Notes: generated by a model not told the origin, from the letters alone. A stretch of 64,000 nt of DNA from Gnetum montanum (GCA_015680685.1 MNCI01026399.1:1340167-1404166), one strand, 5' to 3'. Counted from the stretch's first letter, positions 35,401-47,800 are shown. A program made the numbers and translations.

Positions 35401-37000
35401 TTTTCAATTATGTTGGATCCATGTTAGGACTATGCTAGCCAGTATGGCTTTAGCAAGCCCTAGCATGGTTCTTACCAAAAATTGGGTTTCAAGGCTTGTT
35501 ATGGTTAGTTTTTGAGTTATGATGGTTTGTATTGTAGTGCAGTGAACTAGGGATGAAGATTAGTCAATTTTGGTGTTGATTTGATGCTTTGGAAGCAATA
35601 AATGCTATCAAAGACTGGCAACTATGTTGGCCAGCATGGGCCTAACGTAGTTCCATGGAAAAAATGCATTCATGATGTCTTAGGGTTGAATGTGGTGCCT
35701 TATTAGCTTCCTAGGATAGTGTAAGGGCATCAAGGTTGTAAAAAAGTCATCTGAAGGTCAAAATAGACTTCGAAAGATGTAGTTTAGCACCATCCCCCCA
35801 GAACTACACTAGCTAGTGTAGTTCATGGTGGCCTCAGTGTGGATGGACAAAACTTAGTGTTTTTATTATCAAAACAAGATCAAATAGCAATTGGCTCTAG
35901 GGGTTTAAGGTTTTAGGCTTCTCTAATCCAATTTAAGGCCATTTAGAGTATTGTGGTGCTAGAAAAACTATTCTAGAACCTCAAGTGCACTAGAGCCATG
36001 CAGGCTAGCATGGCTCGGATCTTCCCCAATGTAGTTGCAATTGAATTTTGATTTTTTGATGAGGTTTTGTAGTGAATCGACCAATGTTTTGAGTCCTTGG
36101 GATCATTGATGCCTATGGCCAAGGTTTGAGACTCAAAATTGTCAATTTTGATTATTGTTCAAGTGTAGATATGGTCATCCCCCCTAGACTATGCTATCCA
36201 ATGTAGTCCCAATGTAGTTAAGGGGGTGTGATGGATTTAGGTTATTTTCACTTAATTTCTAGGATTTGGTGATCTTTGATGGCTCCAACAAGGTTTGAGG
36301 GTTGGGATGATGCATTAGGAAGTCAATTGACATGGTAGTAACCTATTTTTACACTTTCTTCATGGGAACTATGTTGGGACTACATTGGCAAGCATAGATG
36401 GGATGATGCCTAGTGTAGCTTTGAGAGTGGAGTGTGTTTTGACTCATTTTTGTTTCATTGTTTGGTAGTTTAGGATCATCAAAAACTCTGGGAAGATGTG
36501 AAGGCTGGGATGTGCCACTTTGAAGGTCATTTTTAGCATTTGGTGGTTAAACCTCAATCAACTATGCTAGGACTACACTAGCCAATGTAGTTGGAGTGCC
36601 CCCTAGTGTAGTTCCAAGGTTAAAGTGGGGTTTGACCTATTTTTCCTTGGTTATTTGACATTTTAGGATGACTGGACACTTTGGGGAGGTGTAAAGGTTA
36701 TGATTGGTTACTTTCAAGGTTATTTGAGGCTTTTAATGGTCATACCCTTATGAACTATGCTAGAACTACATTGGCTAGTGTAATTGAGGTGCCCTGTAGT
36801 GTAGTTCATCCAAAACTTATTATTTTTGGCAATTCTTAATAGATCTTAAGAAGTTGTAGAGCTGCCAATGGCTCCATCTAGGGTTTGGGGCTTGGAATGT
36901 TCATTCTAGAGTTAATTGGAGGCCTAATTAATGGTGGAACTATGCTGGTCAATGTAGTTGGGGTCTTGACCAACATGGTTGCCCAAAATAACTAATTTTA
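35400..37000. repeat. About 190-bp degenerate tandem array in E3, nine units
   Basis: The element AACTATGCTAGRACTACATTGGCYARTGTAGTT-like (split here as AACTATGCTAGRAC and TACATTGGCYARTGTAG) occurs near 35407, 35620, 35800, 35992, 36183, 36366, 36560, 36748 and 36940. Spacing is 180-213 bp. The array lies upstream of the E3 antisense gene. Confidence 0.7.
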
Positions 37001-37597
37001 TTATGGGTTTTGACCTTCTTTAGTGTTTGGGACCTTCTTATGTTAACCTTTGATTTTTAATTTTTGTATGGAGGTTTATTGGCCTTGATATGTTGTCGAT
37101 GGTTGACTAGGAGGTAAGTTTTGGTTGTGACTGAGGCTTGGAATCTATTACAAGGCTTTTTGAAGACTTAATCCTACCATATTTCCTATAGAAAGGCTTA
37201 AATCCTAGTGTATTAGGATATTTATTAGTTTATTTGGGAGGCACTTAGTGGGGCCCATCCAAATTTATTTTTTAAAATAAATTAATTTTCCCACTAACCC
37301 AGCATAGTTTCCACCTCTAATTGTGAACATGTAGTTAGGTGGAAGTTGTATGAATGTTTTGGGAATGAGGTTTTAATCATCAATGCATAAGTTTTGGAGT
37401 AATTCCCACATTATAATTTTATCAAAACTAATTTTCCTAACCCATCGCTAGTATACAGGGCATAGCATCAAAGCTTTTCCATCAATTCTAGCTTCAATCC
37501 CATCCATCCCCAGCATTGTTTAGCTAGAACTCACTAGGAAGAAATGCAGTTGTAAGGAGATTCAAGGAAGATAAAGGCTTTTCATCATTGTTTCATC
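37001..37597. other. AT-rich region before the E3 antisense gene
   Basis: No repeat array and no convincing TATA box were seen. It would hold the promoter if the E3 antisense gene is transcribed. Confidence 0.4.
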
Positions 37598-40500
37598 ATG
37601 ATGTCTAAGAGAAGAGCAACCATCAAGAAGAATCTAGCCCTAAAGAAAGTAGACATTACTACCAAGGAACTTGCCAACCTACCATGGCCTCTGCTTGGGG
37701 AAGGATCGTCCACCATGAATGCTAGGTACACCTCTCTTGGCCATTTCCATGAAATTCTAGCCTAGAACCTAGGCATTTTGACTTTCTTAGGACTATATGT
37801 TGCATGATTCCTAGCTTTGAATAGTTTAGTATTATGGATACATGTTTGCTACATTATTTTATTCTTAGGGGCCATTATGGAGTTATTAATTTTTATTTTG
37901 CCCTATTTTGCGTAATTTTTTCTATTTTCAACCAAAAAGAAACACATCTTTTCTATTATTTATAAGAAAACAATAGAGAAATTTTGGTTTCCAGGGTCAT
38001 ATGATTATTTCTTGTTTTTTTTCAATCAAACAAGTGATTGAATCACTAATTTTTGACTTATGGTTAGTTTTTATGAATTTTTCTGTAAGTCAATGCATAG
38101 TGGGTTTTTGGTTTTTTCACTATTTTACCCCTTCGAAACTGGGTAGCGTTGACACCTGGAATGAATTTTTTTGTCAACATCCTAGCTTCTTAGGGATGTC
38201 TAGGATTGTTTAGAAGGGTTTGACATTAGTTTCAAAATTTTCATATTTATTTCTAGTGATCTATTATAACCGTTTTTCTATAATTTGGAGTTTTCCATAA
38301 AATTTTAAAGAGGTTTTAAGTTGTTGTATGAATTTTTTCCAATCTTGAAACTATAGCATTGATGCCAAATTTTGTGAAATTTTGTATATGTGTAGCACCT
38401 AGACTTAGAAAAAGATTTTCATTTTTTAGTTGGTGTTAACTGCCTTATATAGTTGTAGTTTTTTCTACATTATGACTATAAATTTTCTTTTTGGTTATTT
38501 AATCGTTTGTTAAATTTTAGTTATGATCACATAATATTTTAACTATTATCGTTCGATTGTGCAAGGCCTTCCTGAAACCTATCCTGGTGGTGATCATGTT
38601 GGTCAAGCTCTTGTGTTGCATCCACACACCAAGGCCCAACATGCCACCTACCGACATGATGTTGGAATATGGCTCCCTTTGGTTTAGGCTAGGGGCCAAA
38701 GAATTCCTAGCCTACCTGATGCAAAATTTTAGTGTGATGGTGTGGTCATACTTAGCATCTAAAACAATGGCCATTATTATGGAAACCTTACTACCCCATT
38801 TTGCCAACTTGATTGTCAAGTTCATACTTGATGATCCTAATACCCATGTGGAGGATGACCAATTCGATAGCATATACATGAGGGGCACATGTTAGTTGTC
38901 CAAAATCTAGGATATGCATGAATTTATCTAGTACAACACCAACAATATTTTGTTGGTTGGTCACTATGTAAACACTTTGTTCTAGAACCCTCATAGCACC
39001 ATCTACCATTTAGAAGGGTAAGTGTAATTATAATTTTTTTGGTATATTTTTTGGTATCATTAGGCCACTTGGGTTTAATGATTGTTTGGGTTGGCATGCT
39101 TGTAGGTATAAGGTGGATGACCATGGGTTGATCAAGAGTGACTAGCTCTTATCCTTGGCCCAAACAGCACTTGAGGTCTTTGCCAAAAGCTTAGTAGTGA
39201 GGCTCTTAGTGATGAAGCAACTCAAATATGGCTTCAACAAGTATGCCTCAGGCTATTCTCAAGTGTACTGTAGGTGCCTAGCCAACATGATGACTAATAG
39301 CTAGTGGGGTATCCTTGATTTAGATGCCAAGACATGTATACCCCTTAGGATCCCTATGTTGCCTTCTTCCAACAAGCAGAGTAATAATTTCTATTTTAGT
39401 TTATGATATATATATAATATAATGTCAACATTTTCTAGTTATACAATTTTTGGGTTATCTAGGCTCTAATTGTTTTATGGGTTTTATCGATTTGGCTATA
39501 AGTATTGTTTCAATTTGTTGTATTTGTTATATATATTTTTCATATATGGTAGTGCTTATGCCAAACCTAATAGGTTATCTTTGTTGTGTTGTAGGGGTTG
39601 CACCATCATCCGTCATTGCCATGATCACTTCAAAACATGCTAAGAAGACACTTATCCTCAAGTTTGGTGAGGTGGATGTAGTGTAACATTAGTTAGCTAG
39701 CTAAGCATCTAGAGACATCCAAGCAAGGATTTCCAATGTAGGTTTTCTTGACTTATTCATGACTCCTATCTTAATCATCCCTACCTTGGAGATGATGAAC
39801 ATCATCGACTCCTTTAACAAAGGAGTGAAGAATATTATCATCCAAGTTCATGATGTACTTGTCACTTTGTCCATTAATGAATCTACATTTAGTGACCTCT
39901 TTGACATCCCTTATGAGGGGATAAAGGTTGTTACCAAACTAGGGAAAGAGGTGGGCCACTAAGAGAAGATGGAAGAATGGTTGAACAGTCATTGCGACAC
40001 TTTGGATTGACTCTAGACCATTGCTAGGTCATAAAGGTGAATGATATGTATCCATTGTTCTAGTATTGGACATTCCCAAAGCTACTATCACAAAAGAAGA
40101 TCCTAGACATTGAATAGACATGGACCATAAAAAAGGTCCTCACTGAGGATGCTCAATTTAACTGGGTAGCCCATTAGGTTTCTAAGCTATAAGGGAAGAT
40201 CCTAAAACTCTAAGATAACCTTGACACGATATGCCATATGAACTTTGCATTTTTGTGATGTATTTAAGGTGGTTCATGGAGTTCTTGGTGGTGAAGAATG
40301 ATGGACAATGGGTAAGTCAAGATCTATTCCAACTCTTTAGGCCTTGGGCGAAACATGTTTTTCCAACCATGTAGGCTCAAAACCCACCAAAGGATGTTGG
40401 GGAATCGCTATCTATTACTGCTAATAATTTTAGTGGTATGTGTTGTCCTTCCCCTGATAGCATGGGGGTGGAACCCACGTTTCTTGTGTAAATGTTCAAA

Positions 40501-42295
40501 AGGCCAAGGAGTTACATGTTGAAGCTGATGGAGTAGTTACAGCAAAACTAAAGAGGCCTATGGTTGAGGAGACAATACTAATTCATTAGACTTGGTTAAA
40601 CACATCATGTGGTTACAAGTATGCTTTACTTGTGTTATTTTTTAAAGTTATTTGACATTTATATTTTATGTTATATGGTCATGCTGTTTTGTTTTAGGCA
40701 AAATATGCTAAGTGGTTTTATGTTTTGTCTTCATTGTCCTTTTAGCTAAATAACAAGAATTGGTGGCCCAAGCAACAGTAGTGGAGGTGGAACAAAAATG
40801 CTTAGAGGAGGGGGCTCTACAATGACATGAGGATGAGGGGTTATCCAATGCCATATTAGATGAGCTTGATGCAATATTTGATGGTTCAGAACTAGGTGAA
40901 CCTTCTATTATCATACCAGATGAGCTTCTAGGTACTTGTGGATTTTGTTTTAGATGTTGCAATTTATAGTTTCATGTTTGAACATGGTTTTAATTGTTAA
41001 ACTATGGTCCTACTCATTGTAGCTCTTGAACCTTAACTAGGTGCTTCCACTTCTATGTTCACATGAAACCATGGTTGGAGTTCATGCGTGGGATGGTCAA
41101 AGACATCATTGATTAGCTGCAATAGATTACTCCTGATGTTCGTAAGAAATTTTCCTTATTTTTATTTTAATTATTTATATTATTTATGTATTTTTATTTC
41201 ATATGGATTTTATGGTTATATGGTCTTAGTGGTTTAAAGTATTTCTTGGTCATTTTATTTTTTGTTGTTTACATGGCTTTATGTATCCATCTTTGGTTGT
41301 GTTGTTTGTAGTGTCAAAGGTTGGATGGGATTCCAACCATGTTGTTGAGATTGATGAATAGAATACCACATGAAGTGGAAAATGTTCCATGATGGTTATA
41401 TGAAAGTGCAATTGAATGTGAACTCTCATGTTCTAGAACCTCATGAAAATGCTAATGTTTTAATGAGTTCCTATGGAAACAAGTTGTAGCATTGGAAAGG
41501 AAAAATAAAAACAAGCTAAGAAGATTAGAGATCTCAAGGATAGTAAGAAGTTTGTGGAAGCCCAAGTGGCTAACAAGGACTCCTTGTGAACCAAAGAGAT
41601 AGAATGGACACAGTATTGGAATGCAATCCATAGCAAGGTTTCCCTTAATGGAGCCTCATGAAGCAGAAGCTGTAGATGGAGTTGTTGGCTCATAAGGCTA
41701 GGGAGTGGAAGGACTATTATGCTTGGGTCCTTGAGTGGGGCCAAGCACAAAAGAACCACAAGAAGAAGTATAAGGCCAAACAGGAGAGCTACCTGAAGTG
41801 GCTATAGAAGGAGTTGATCAAGAGACACAAGCTGGAGTTGTTCATGAATGCTAGAGATGCCTTCAAGTTGTTTGAAAGCTCTCTAGTGGTAGCTGATTCC
41901 CCAACTCCTCAAGTCACTATTGCTTCCATAAAGGTTGCTACTATTATGTTTTCACAGGAGCCACCCATATGGACTAATGTCGATGAGAGCAACATCCTGA
42001 CCAAGTTAATCTTGGGGAAGTGGATTAGGCCCACATGACCAAAGACCAAATTCTCTATTGTCTATAGGTTGGTCTTCAGAGCTTCCCTACAAAGGATACT
42101 ACTCCAAAATCTTCCCAAGTTTGTTTATTTTTAATTAATTTTTTATATTTTAGTTTAGTTCAATTTGTGGTTTGATTATGTTGATTGTTGATTAGACCTT
42201 TATTGTTATGATTGGTACAGGTACCAGGTGATGGTAGTGGTCCTAGTGATGATCAAGTTGGAGATGCCCCTTCTCCCCCTCCAGTTGCACCCTAG
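37598..42295 (+). pseudogene. Antisense multi-exon accessory gene of E3
   Basis: Homologous to the E2 gene at 22705-27492, on the same strand and in the same PR-to-RT position. Candidate exons: 37598-37725 (starts MMSKRRATIKKN, donor AG/GTACAC); 38566-39017; 39106 to about 39390; 39595 to about 40480; 40746-40931; about 41025-41141; about 41312-42119; 42221-42295 ending in TAG. The 88-bp intron at 39018-39105 is at the same codon and phase as the 84-bp intron in E2. Shared phrases include FSVMVWSYLA with FSVIVSSHLL, DLFDIPYEGI with DLFGVPSNGI, and LEWGQAQKNHK with YEWGQA plus KNHK. It has many stops, more than E2, in line with E3 being older. It was once a protein gene, but its role is unknown. 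Confidence 0.7.
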
Positions 42296-43480
42296 TTCTA
42301 TCATTTGGATCGTGTCTTTGATTATTTTAACTGTTGATGATGTTGTGGCTACTTCTAGCCATTGTTTATTTGTGATATGGTTATTATTTTTTATGTTATT
42401 GCTACACAGTGTAGCTATGACTATTGGACTCCTATTTATTTTTTACATCATTGTTGATTAAACTCTTGTCACATTGTGTGACTATGGCTATTGGTTATAG
42501 ACATTTTGGCTATCATTATTATTTTCTTAAAACTTTCATTTACTTATATGTTCTAGCATTTTTAATTTTATGCATCTTATGCATTTCACATTTTATTCAT
42601 ATTAAGAGGCTACGTTAGGCTACATTGGTTGAATCATACAATTATAAGGTAATATTTGGTAGAGTAAAAATACAAATTAACTAGGCCAACAAAATGTAAA
42701 CTAAGGCATAACGTAGCTATAAATAGGAAGTGTCACAAATTTTGTGCCTTGGTAGGATATGTGTTACCTTTTTTAGACTATGGTGAAGCATTGCTTTTAG
42801 CTAGTTTTAGGCAATGGCAGGCTAGGACATTTTGCTAGTTTTAGGTCATGGCACACTCTAACATTTTGCTAGTTTTAGGCCATGGTGGGTTGGTGCATTG
42901 AAAGAAAATATTTTTCTAAGTTTTATGTTTAAAATATTTTTATAGATTTCTCTAGTTTTAAATTTTTTATGGTATTTTTAGCTTTTATGTTTTCAAATAG
43001 ACAAGTCATAAAAATGTAAACTATAAATAAAAGTAAATTATAGGTTACATGCTAAATAAGGCTAAAACAATGCAAATAAAGTAATGAAAAAATGGTACAT
43101 GTAAACAAAGGTTAAATTAGGCTAAAAAACAAAAGACAAGGCCACATGGTTATGCTCATAGGACAAGAAAATAGAAAACATACACTCAACCATGTAAGTG
43201 TTTCCTAATCTTTGAAATATTAGAAAAGGTGTAGGGTCTACATTGCATGATCTTCACTAATCATGTTGAAGGGGAGCTCTTCCCAAGGTGTGTTCATGAT
43301 TCCATTGTTGTTGGTTTCAGCCTCTTCCATGCTATTGAGCCTCTAGACTCCATCATTGACAATAGGATCTTCCTCTTGAAACTTCACTTTAGACCCTTGT
43401 TCTATGTCAATTTTGTTGATTGCCAAGGAAATTGCATTGTCTCCATGGATATTATTTCACATTCCTCATAAGGTAGGATA
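42296..43480. repeat. E3 spacer with TAGTTTTAGGCCATGG words
   Basis: No gene. Three copies of GCTAGTTTTAGGYCATGGC occur at 42795-42895, a variant of the AGTTTAAGGTC motif. CTATAAATAGG at about 42718 looks like a plus-strand TATA box but has no following gene. Confidence 0.55.
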
Positions 43481-43960
43481 TTTATTAGTGGATGGGTGAG
43501 GAAACAACTTATAATTTAGCTAGCCAAGGCCTCCCTAGGATGAGATTGAACCCTAGTATCTCTTTCACCACCAAGAAATTGGTTGTTATGGGGAATTATT
43601 CCCCCACTACGAAGTCCAAAGAGATTGGGCCTTCAACTAAAACCTGAGATCCATTAAAGGATTTGAGAGTAGAGGTTGAGGTATGTTTCATGTGTTCCAC
43701 TAGACCTAAACGTTCAACAATGGTATAGGGTATAATGTTAGTGGCCACCCCATCATCCATGTACACCCTATGTAACTTGTATTGTCCCACCCTTATTATT
43801 ATGAAGAGAGGGGGCTCCATTGTCTCACCATCCTAGGGATGGATTTTGACATTGCTATCATGAAACACTAGTGTCATTGACTTCATTTATTCCCTTGGTA
43901 AATATGGTACCATCATCGCATGGATGGACTCTTCACTAGTGGGGATGTCCTCGCTAAAGG
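43480..43960 (-). pseudogene. E3 aspartic protease
   Basis: The minus strand reads FIIIRVGQYKLHRVYMDDGV, then ATNIIPYTIVERLG, with MDDG at the catalytic position, then LKSFNGSQVLVEGPISLDFV. A later ILGRPWLAKL-like phrase appears near 43530 after a stop. It is homologous to PR of E1 and E2. Confidence 0.8.
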
Positions 43961-44345
43961 GAATATAAGTTAACATTTTCACTATGGCCTCACAATGAGT
44001 AGTAGAAGTTATTACCAAGTCATATAGGCTATGGGAAGTGTTCTTCTATTTCGAAGACTATTTGGCCTATTCCATAGCATTGAGGAAGTCTTTATCGTTG
44101 GGTGTTGGCTTCTAATTCTTATTAGTCTTGAATTTCTCCATGCACCCTATGATATGAACTTCATGTTTTAACGGTTGTGGCTTGGCCTCTTTTCCCTTCC
44201 CTTATAGGTTGGGATCCTTTCTTAGTTGACTACTTGAAGCAGCCTGAGCATTAGAGCTCATGGGAATGGATGAGATAGGAAAGGGCTTTGACATGTCCAC
44301 CTCCTTTCATGCCTTGGCCTACATGTTATCTTTGATTTTAGGCTT
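43960..44345 (-). pseudogene. E3 gag C-terminal part, left of E1
   Basis: On the minus strand, IIGCMEKFKTNKN, then SLYDLVITSTTHCEAIVKML align with E2 gag (LLGCIEEANMSKQ, then SLYDLIITSTVHYEALIHML). The frame is broken by E1 insertion at 44345 and continues at 54194. Stops are present. Confidence 0.72.
44341..44345. repeat. Target-site duplication of E1, left copy (GGCTT)
   Basis: GGCTT abuts the left E1 end, and AGCTT (54194-54198) abuts the right end. One A/G transition separates them. Confidence 0.65.
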
Positions 44346-45013
44346 TTTACTATCTGAAATCGTCGATCTCTGGCTGGAATGAAACAGAGACCAGGAGATC
44401 CCTAGACAAGCATAGAAGACCCTACCTTCGCTTGAGGGCAAGCTGGAATTAACGAAGGTAGAGTACCTTGAGTGGGCCACACACGGATCAGGTAAGGATT
44501 TCCCCGAACGTATATCGATATGCTATACACTGGGTTATATGTAAACAGCATAACTGATGTAAAACAAAGCATAAACGGCGTAGCTTATGTAAATGGAGCA
44601 TAAACGTACAAGGGCGTAAATAGTAAACATGCAAAAATAAATGAAAAACTGTAACAAATTGTAGCAAAGAAATGTAGCAATATTATTGCAGAATGAGAGT
44701 TACAATGCACCGGTCTAACGCAGTTGTGGCTTTGACACAAGGCGGACGAATACCCCCGGTGGATGCAGGGATGACTGTGTGCTGGTTCAAACTGCAGGCA
44801 CAGCGTAGAGGCTGTATGCTCAGCGTACAGAGTTGAGGTCCAACGTACAGGTTTCTTTGCTATTCCTGCCTCTGGTTCTTTTGTCTTTGGTTTTTCTTGA
44901 AAATTTCCCACCCCCGGTCTAGTGAAAAATCAGGGTTTTTATCAGGTTTTTGGGCATTGGATTCGGATCTGGAAGGGTATGAGTGGCCGTGGGTGAGAGG
45001 ATTTCGGGTCGGA

Positions 45014-45265
45014 TGACATAGATGCTAGCGTAGATGGATGCCAGCGTACATGGACTCCAGTGTACAGCATGCTAGCGTACAACATGCCAACGTACATAGA
45101 TGCCAACGTATAGCATGCCAACATACATGGATGCCAGCGTACATGGATGCTAGCGTAGATGGATGCCAGCATAGATGGATGCCAGCGTACATGGATGCCA
45201 GCGTACAGGATGCCAACGTACATGCATGCCAACGTACAGGATGCCAACGTACACCAAAAATGTAC
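45014..45265. repeat. 16-bp tandem array (GATGCCAGCGTACATG) in E1 3' LTR
   Basis: About 15 near-perfect 16-bp units run head to tail with variants such as GCTAGCGTAGATG. Apparent reading frames here (repeated His, Trp and Ala phrases) are translations of the repeat, not genes. Confidence 0.9.
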
Positions 45266-45310
45266 CCAGCGTACACACATGAAAATGCTTCATTTTAAGG
45301 TCAAAACTTG

Positions 45311-46020
45311 ATTTTTGAGTACTTGAGAGCTACTGGGGACCCTGGGAAGGTCTTGGGGGGTCCAGACGCTCAATTCTAGCATGTTTTGACTCATGTTTGG
45401 GGCCCAAAAGTCTCTCTACGCTGGGCTCTACGCTGGGCAGAGAATAATGAAAGACCATCATTTGGAGCCAAAAATTTGATTTTCAAGTGCCTAAGAGTTG
45501 CTAGGGACCCTAGGGAAGGTCCTGGGGGGTCTAGACGCTCAGTTCTGGCATGTTTTAACTCATTTCTGGGGCCCAAAATTTGCTCTACACTAGCTGCACC
45601 CTGGGCGTATACGATGGGCGTAGAGGAATGAAAGACCATCATTTGGAGCCAAAAATTTGATTTTCAAGTGCCTAAGAGTTGCTAGGGACCCTAGGGAAGG
45701 TCTTGGGGGGTCCAAAAACTCAATTGTGGCATGTTTTGACTAAATTTTTGAGGCCCAAAAGTCTCTCTACGCTGGCTGCACCCTGGGCGTATACGATGGG
45801 CGTAGACGAATGAAAGACCATCATTTGGAGCCAAAAATTTGATTTTCAAGTGCCTGAGAACTACTGGGGACCCTGGGGAAGGTCCTAGGGGGATCCAGAC
45901 ACTTAGTTTTGGCATGTTTTAACTCATTTCTAGGGCCCAAAATTTGCTGTACGCTGGGCTATACGCTGGCTAGTGTACACCAAGGTGTGCCCAGAGTATA
46001 CTTGGTGAAAACCAAGTATT
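45311..46020. repeat. Four copies of a repeat of about 181 bp in E1 3' LTR
   Basis: Units begin near 45311, 45479, 45660 and 45841. Each runs through GATTTTCAAGTGCCTGAGAG, GGGACCCTGGGGAAGG and GGCATGTTTTGACTC to a CTCTACGCTGG segment and GGGCGTAGAGGAATGAAAGA. Confidence 0.9.
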
Positions 46021-46206
46021 TTGAACCCAAAACTTGAAAATCCTGATGTCAGATGTTGATGTAGTCACCTGTGGATCCCAAGGAACTCTCTCTTGTTCAA
46101 ATATGCTTTTTTTGATGCTATTTTTGAGGTTCACAAGTTTCGGTCATGTTGGGAAGTATCATGACTTAGCTTGATTCCTGTCTGAAAGTGCTGGGTCCAA
46201 ATTTTT

Positions 46207-46287
46207 GTGGTATTTCATTGGCCCCTCTTTGTTGATGCTTGGAGGAATCGACCCAAGAAACGTCGACAGAGAAGTATAAAATACCAC
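46207..46287 (-). promoter_or_regulatory. E1 polypurine tract within an inverted repeat (hairpin C)
   Basis: GTGGTATTT (46207-46215) pairs perfectly with AAATACCAC (46279-46287). The minus-strand purine tract AAAGAGGGGCCAA sits just before the U3 start at 46217. Compared with hairpin B, one G-C pair is replaced by A-T. Confidence 0.78.
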
Positions 46288-47430
46288 AAGTAACTTAGTA
46301 GCATCGTCCTTTAGAACTTGGCCAGATATCCTCGCACTGTGTTCAAAAGCACTTGGGATTGGGAAGTGAAGTTTTGAGATGATATCTGGGGGAGATGCTT
46401 GCAACTATGGGATTGGGAATTGATCAAGGGATTGTGCTGGTGTGGGAGAGGAGTATTCATCTTGTGCAAACAAGTCATGTTGTTCCTTGTTGATGGTCAA
46501 TATTTGGTAGACTTTGAACCAAGGCATGAGGAGTACGTCCTTTGGAGGAATGAGACTCTTGTATCATGTTTGAGAGAACTCGTTGTCACAACCAAAGCCA
46601 CACAATGAGGTGATGCGTTCTTTGGAGAAACAGGACCCTTGTGGAGTGTCTAAGGGAAACTATTGTCTGACAGCCACAACCACGCAGTGAGGTGAAACAT
46701 GATGGTTTGAGACACGAGTACTTCTTTCCAAAACAACTGCCTTCCCGCCTGGGGCTTGTATGGAAAGTGCCAAGGGTCTTGTGGTTCATTGTGCTCTTTG
46801 CTCTTTTTTTTCTTTTTTTTTTCTTTGCTTTTTTTTTTCTTCCCTTTTTCATTTTGTATTTTATCTCTTTTCTTTGTTTCCTTTTTTTTGTGTTTCTTTA
46901 TTTTTTTTTTTAGAGCTTTCTTTCAATTTTGAAATCATGCTAATGTGCCATATTGTGTGTTGTAGGTGCTTGAGAGAATTGCAGTGTGTAACAGTGTGCT
47001 CAAAGTTTTGGGGTGTACTGGGTGTATCTGGGAACTGTAACTGGGTAGGAAAGGGAATAAGAGTGTTGAGGAAATGGAGAATGTATTGGGAACTGGAAAT
47101 GTACTTTTGAACAGATTGATTAACCTGGTTGCGTGAGTCAGAAACAATGTGGCCCCTTGTCACCGTGATGAAGTGTATCTGTGTACGAGCACCACTGGGT
47201 GTCATCCTACAATCACAACTCCAAGCAGACAAGAAAACCACAAGTGAATGAGTTAGCAAACATTTCGGATGTGAATGTGACTAATGCGAATGGAGGCACC
47301 ATGTGAAACTTAAGGTAAACAAAATGAGCAGCAGTAGTGTTATCAGAGCCGGTGTGATGAATGATGCAGCAGGCATTGATGAAGAAATGTCATGAATTAC
47401 AGTCATAGATGAATGTGCCAGAAATGATCT
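46288..47430 (-). other. E1 3' untranslated region
   Basis: No coding sequence is recognised. T-rich tracts (46805-46915) contain long runs of T that create spurious Lys- or Phe-rich frames. The protease-proximal part is a motif array. Confidence 0.6.
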
Positions 47431-47800
47431 TGCCAGTTTATAGTCTTAGCAGACTGTCATGGTTTAGTTTTATGTCATAACCCGTTGGACGTTGCCAGTT
47501 TATCGTCGTAGTGGATGGTGCATTGCCAGTTTCTAGTCTTGGCAGACCGTGAAGAGGCAAGCTAGTTTATAGTCTTAGCGGACTCTGGTGAATGCAAATG
47601 TGGCAGTTTACTGTCGTACCATACGGATGCTAGTTTATTGTCATTGCAGACGCTGTGTGGTATCAGTTTATCGTCATGATGCCAGGACGGGCTGTGGTAT
47701 CAGTTTTAAATCATGATCTAGGACTGTTCTATGGTACCAGTTTACCGTCATGATTCCAGGACGAGCTGTGGTATCAGTTTTAAGTCATGATGCCAGGACT
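47430..47800. repeat. Array of the AGTTTAtAGTC motif in the E1 3'-UTR
   Basis: About eleven copies of a motif near TGCCAGTTTATAGTCTTAGC followed by GGAC, at 30-50 bp spacing. It is homologous to the E2 array at 18418-18720 and to codons of the E1 gag repeat at 49213-49406. Confidence 0.8.

Larger units (their letters stand above)
44346..46217 (-). repeat. E1 3' LTR (1872 bp)
   Basis: It aligns with 51980-54193. It contains a 16-bp array (45014-45265) and four units of a repeat of about 181 bp (45311-46020). The right LTR has six of these units, which accounts for the 342-bp length difference. The right edge is GTGGTATTTCA before the PPT. Confidence 0.9.

Noticed and set aside
42713-42725. 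CTATAAATAGG as a second plus-strand promoter
   Set aside because: No exon-like sequence follows before the minus-strand protease; it lies beyond the last exon of the E3 antisense gene.
34460-44345. Treating this stretch as a separate fourth Ogre-like element
   Set aside because: No LTRs bound it, and its protease and gag pieces continue into 54194-59620 once E1 and copia are set aside, so it is the interior of E3.
45014-45290. Long overlapping reading frames on both strands with repeated Ala, His and Trp phrases (also at 52640-52910)
   Set aside because: They are translations of a 16-bp tandem array; a 16-bp unit read in any frame gives a periodic pseudo-protein.
46800-46920. T-rich tract read as a Phe-rich membrane protein or Lys-rich protein
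   Set aside because: It is a homopolymer-rich UTR tract with no homologue in the sister elements.
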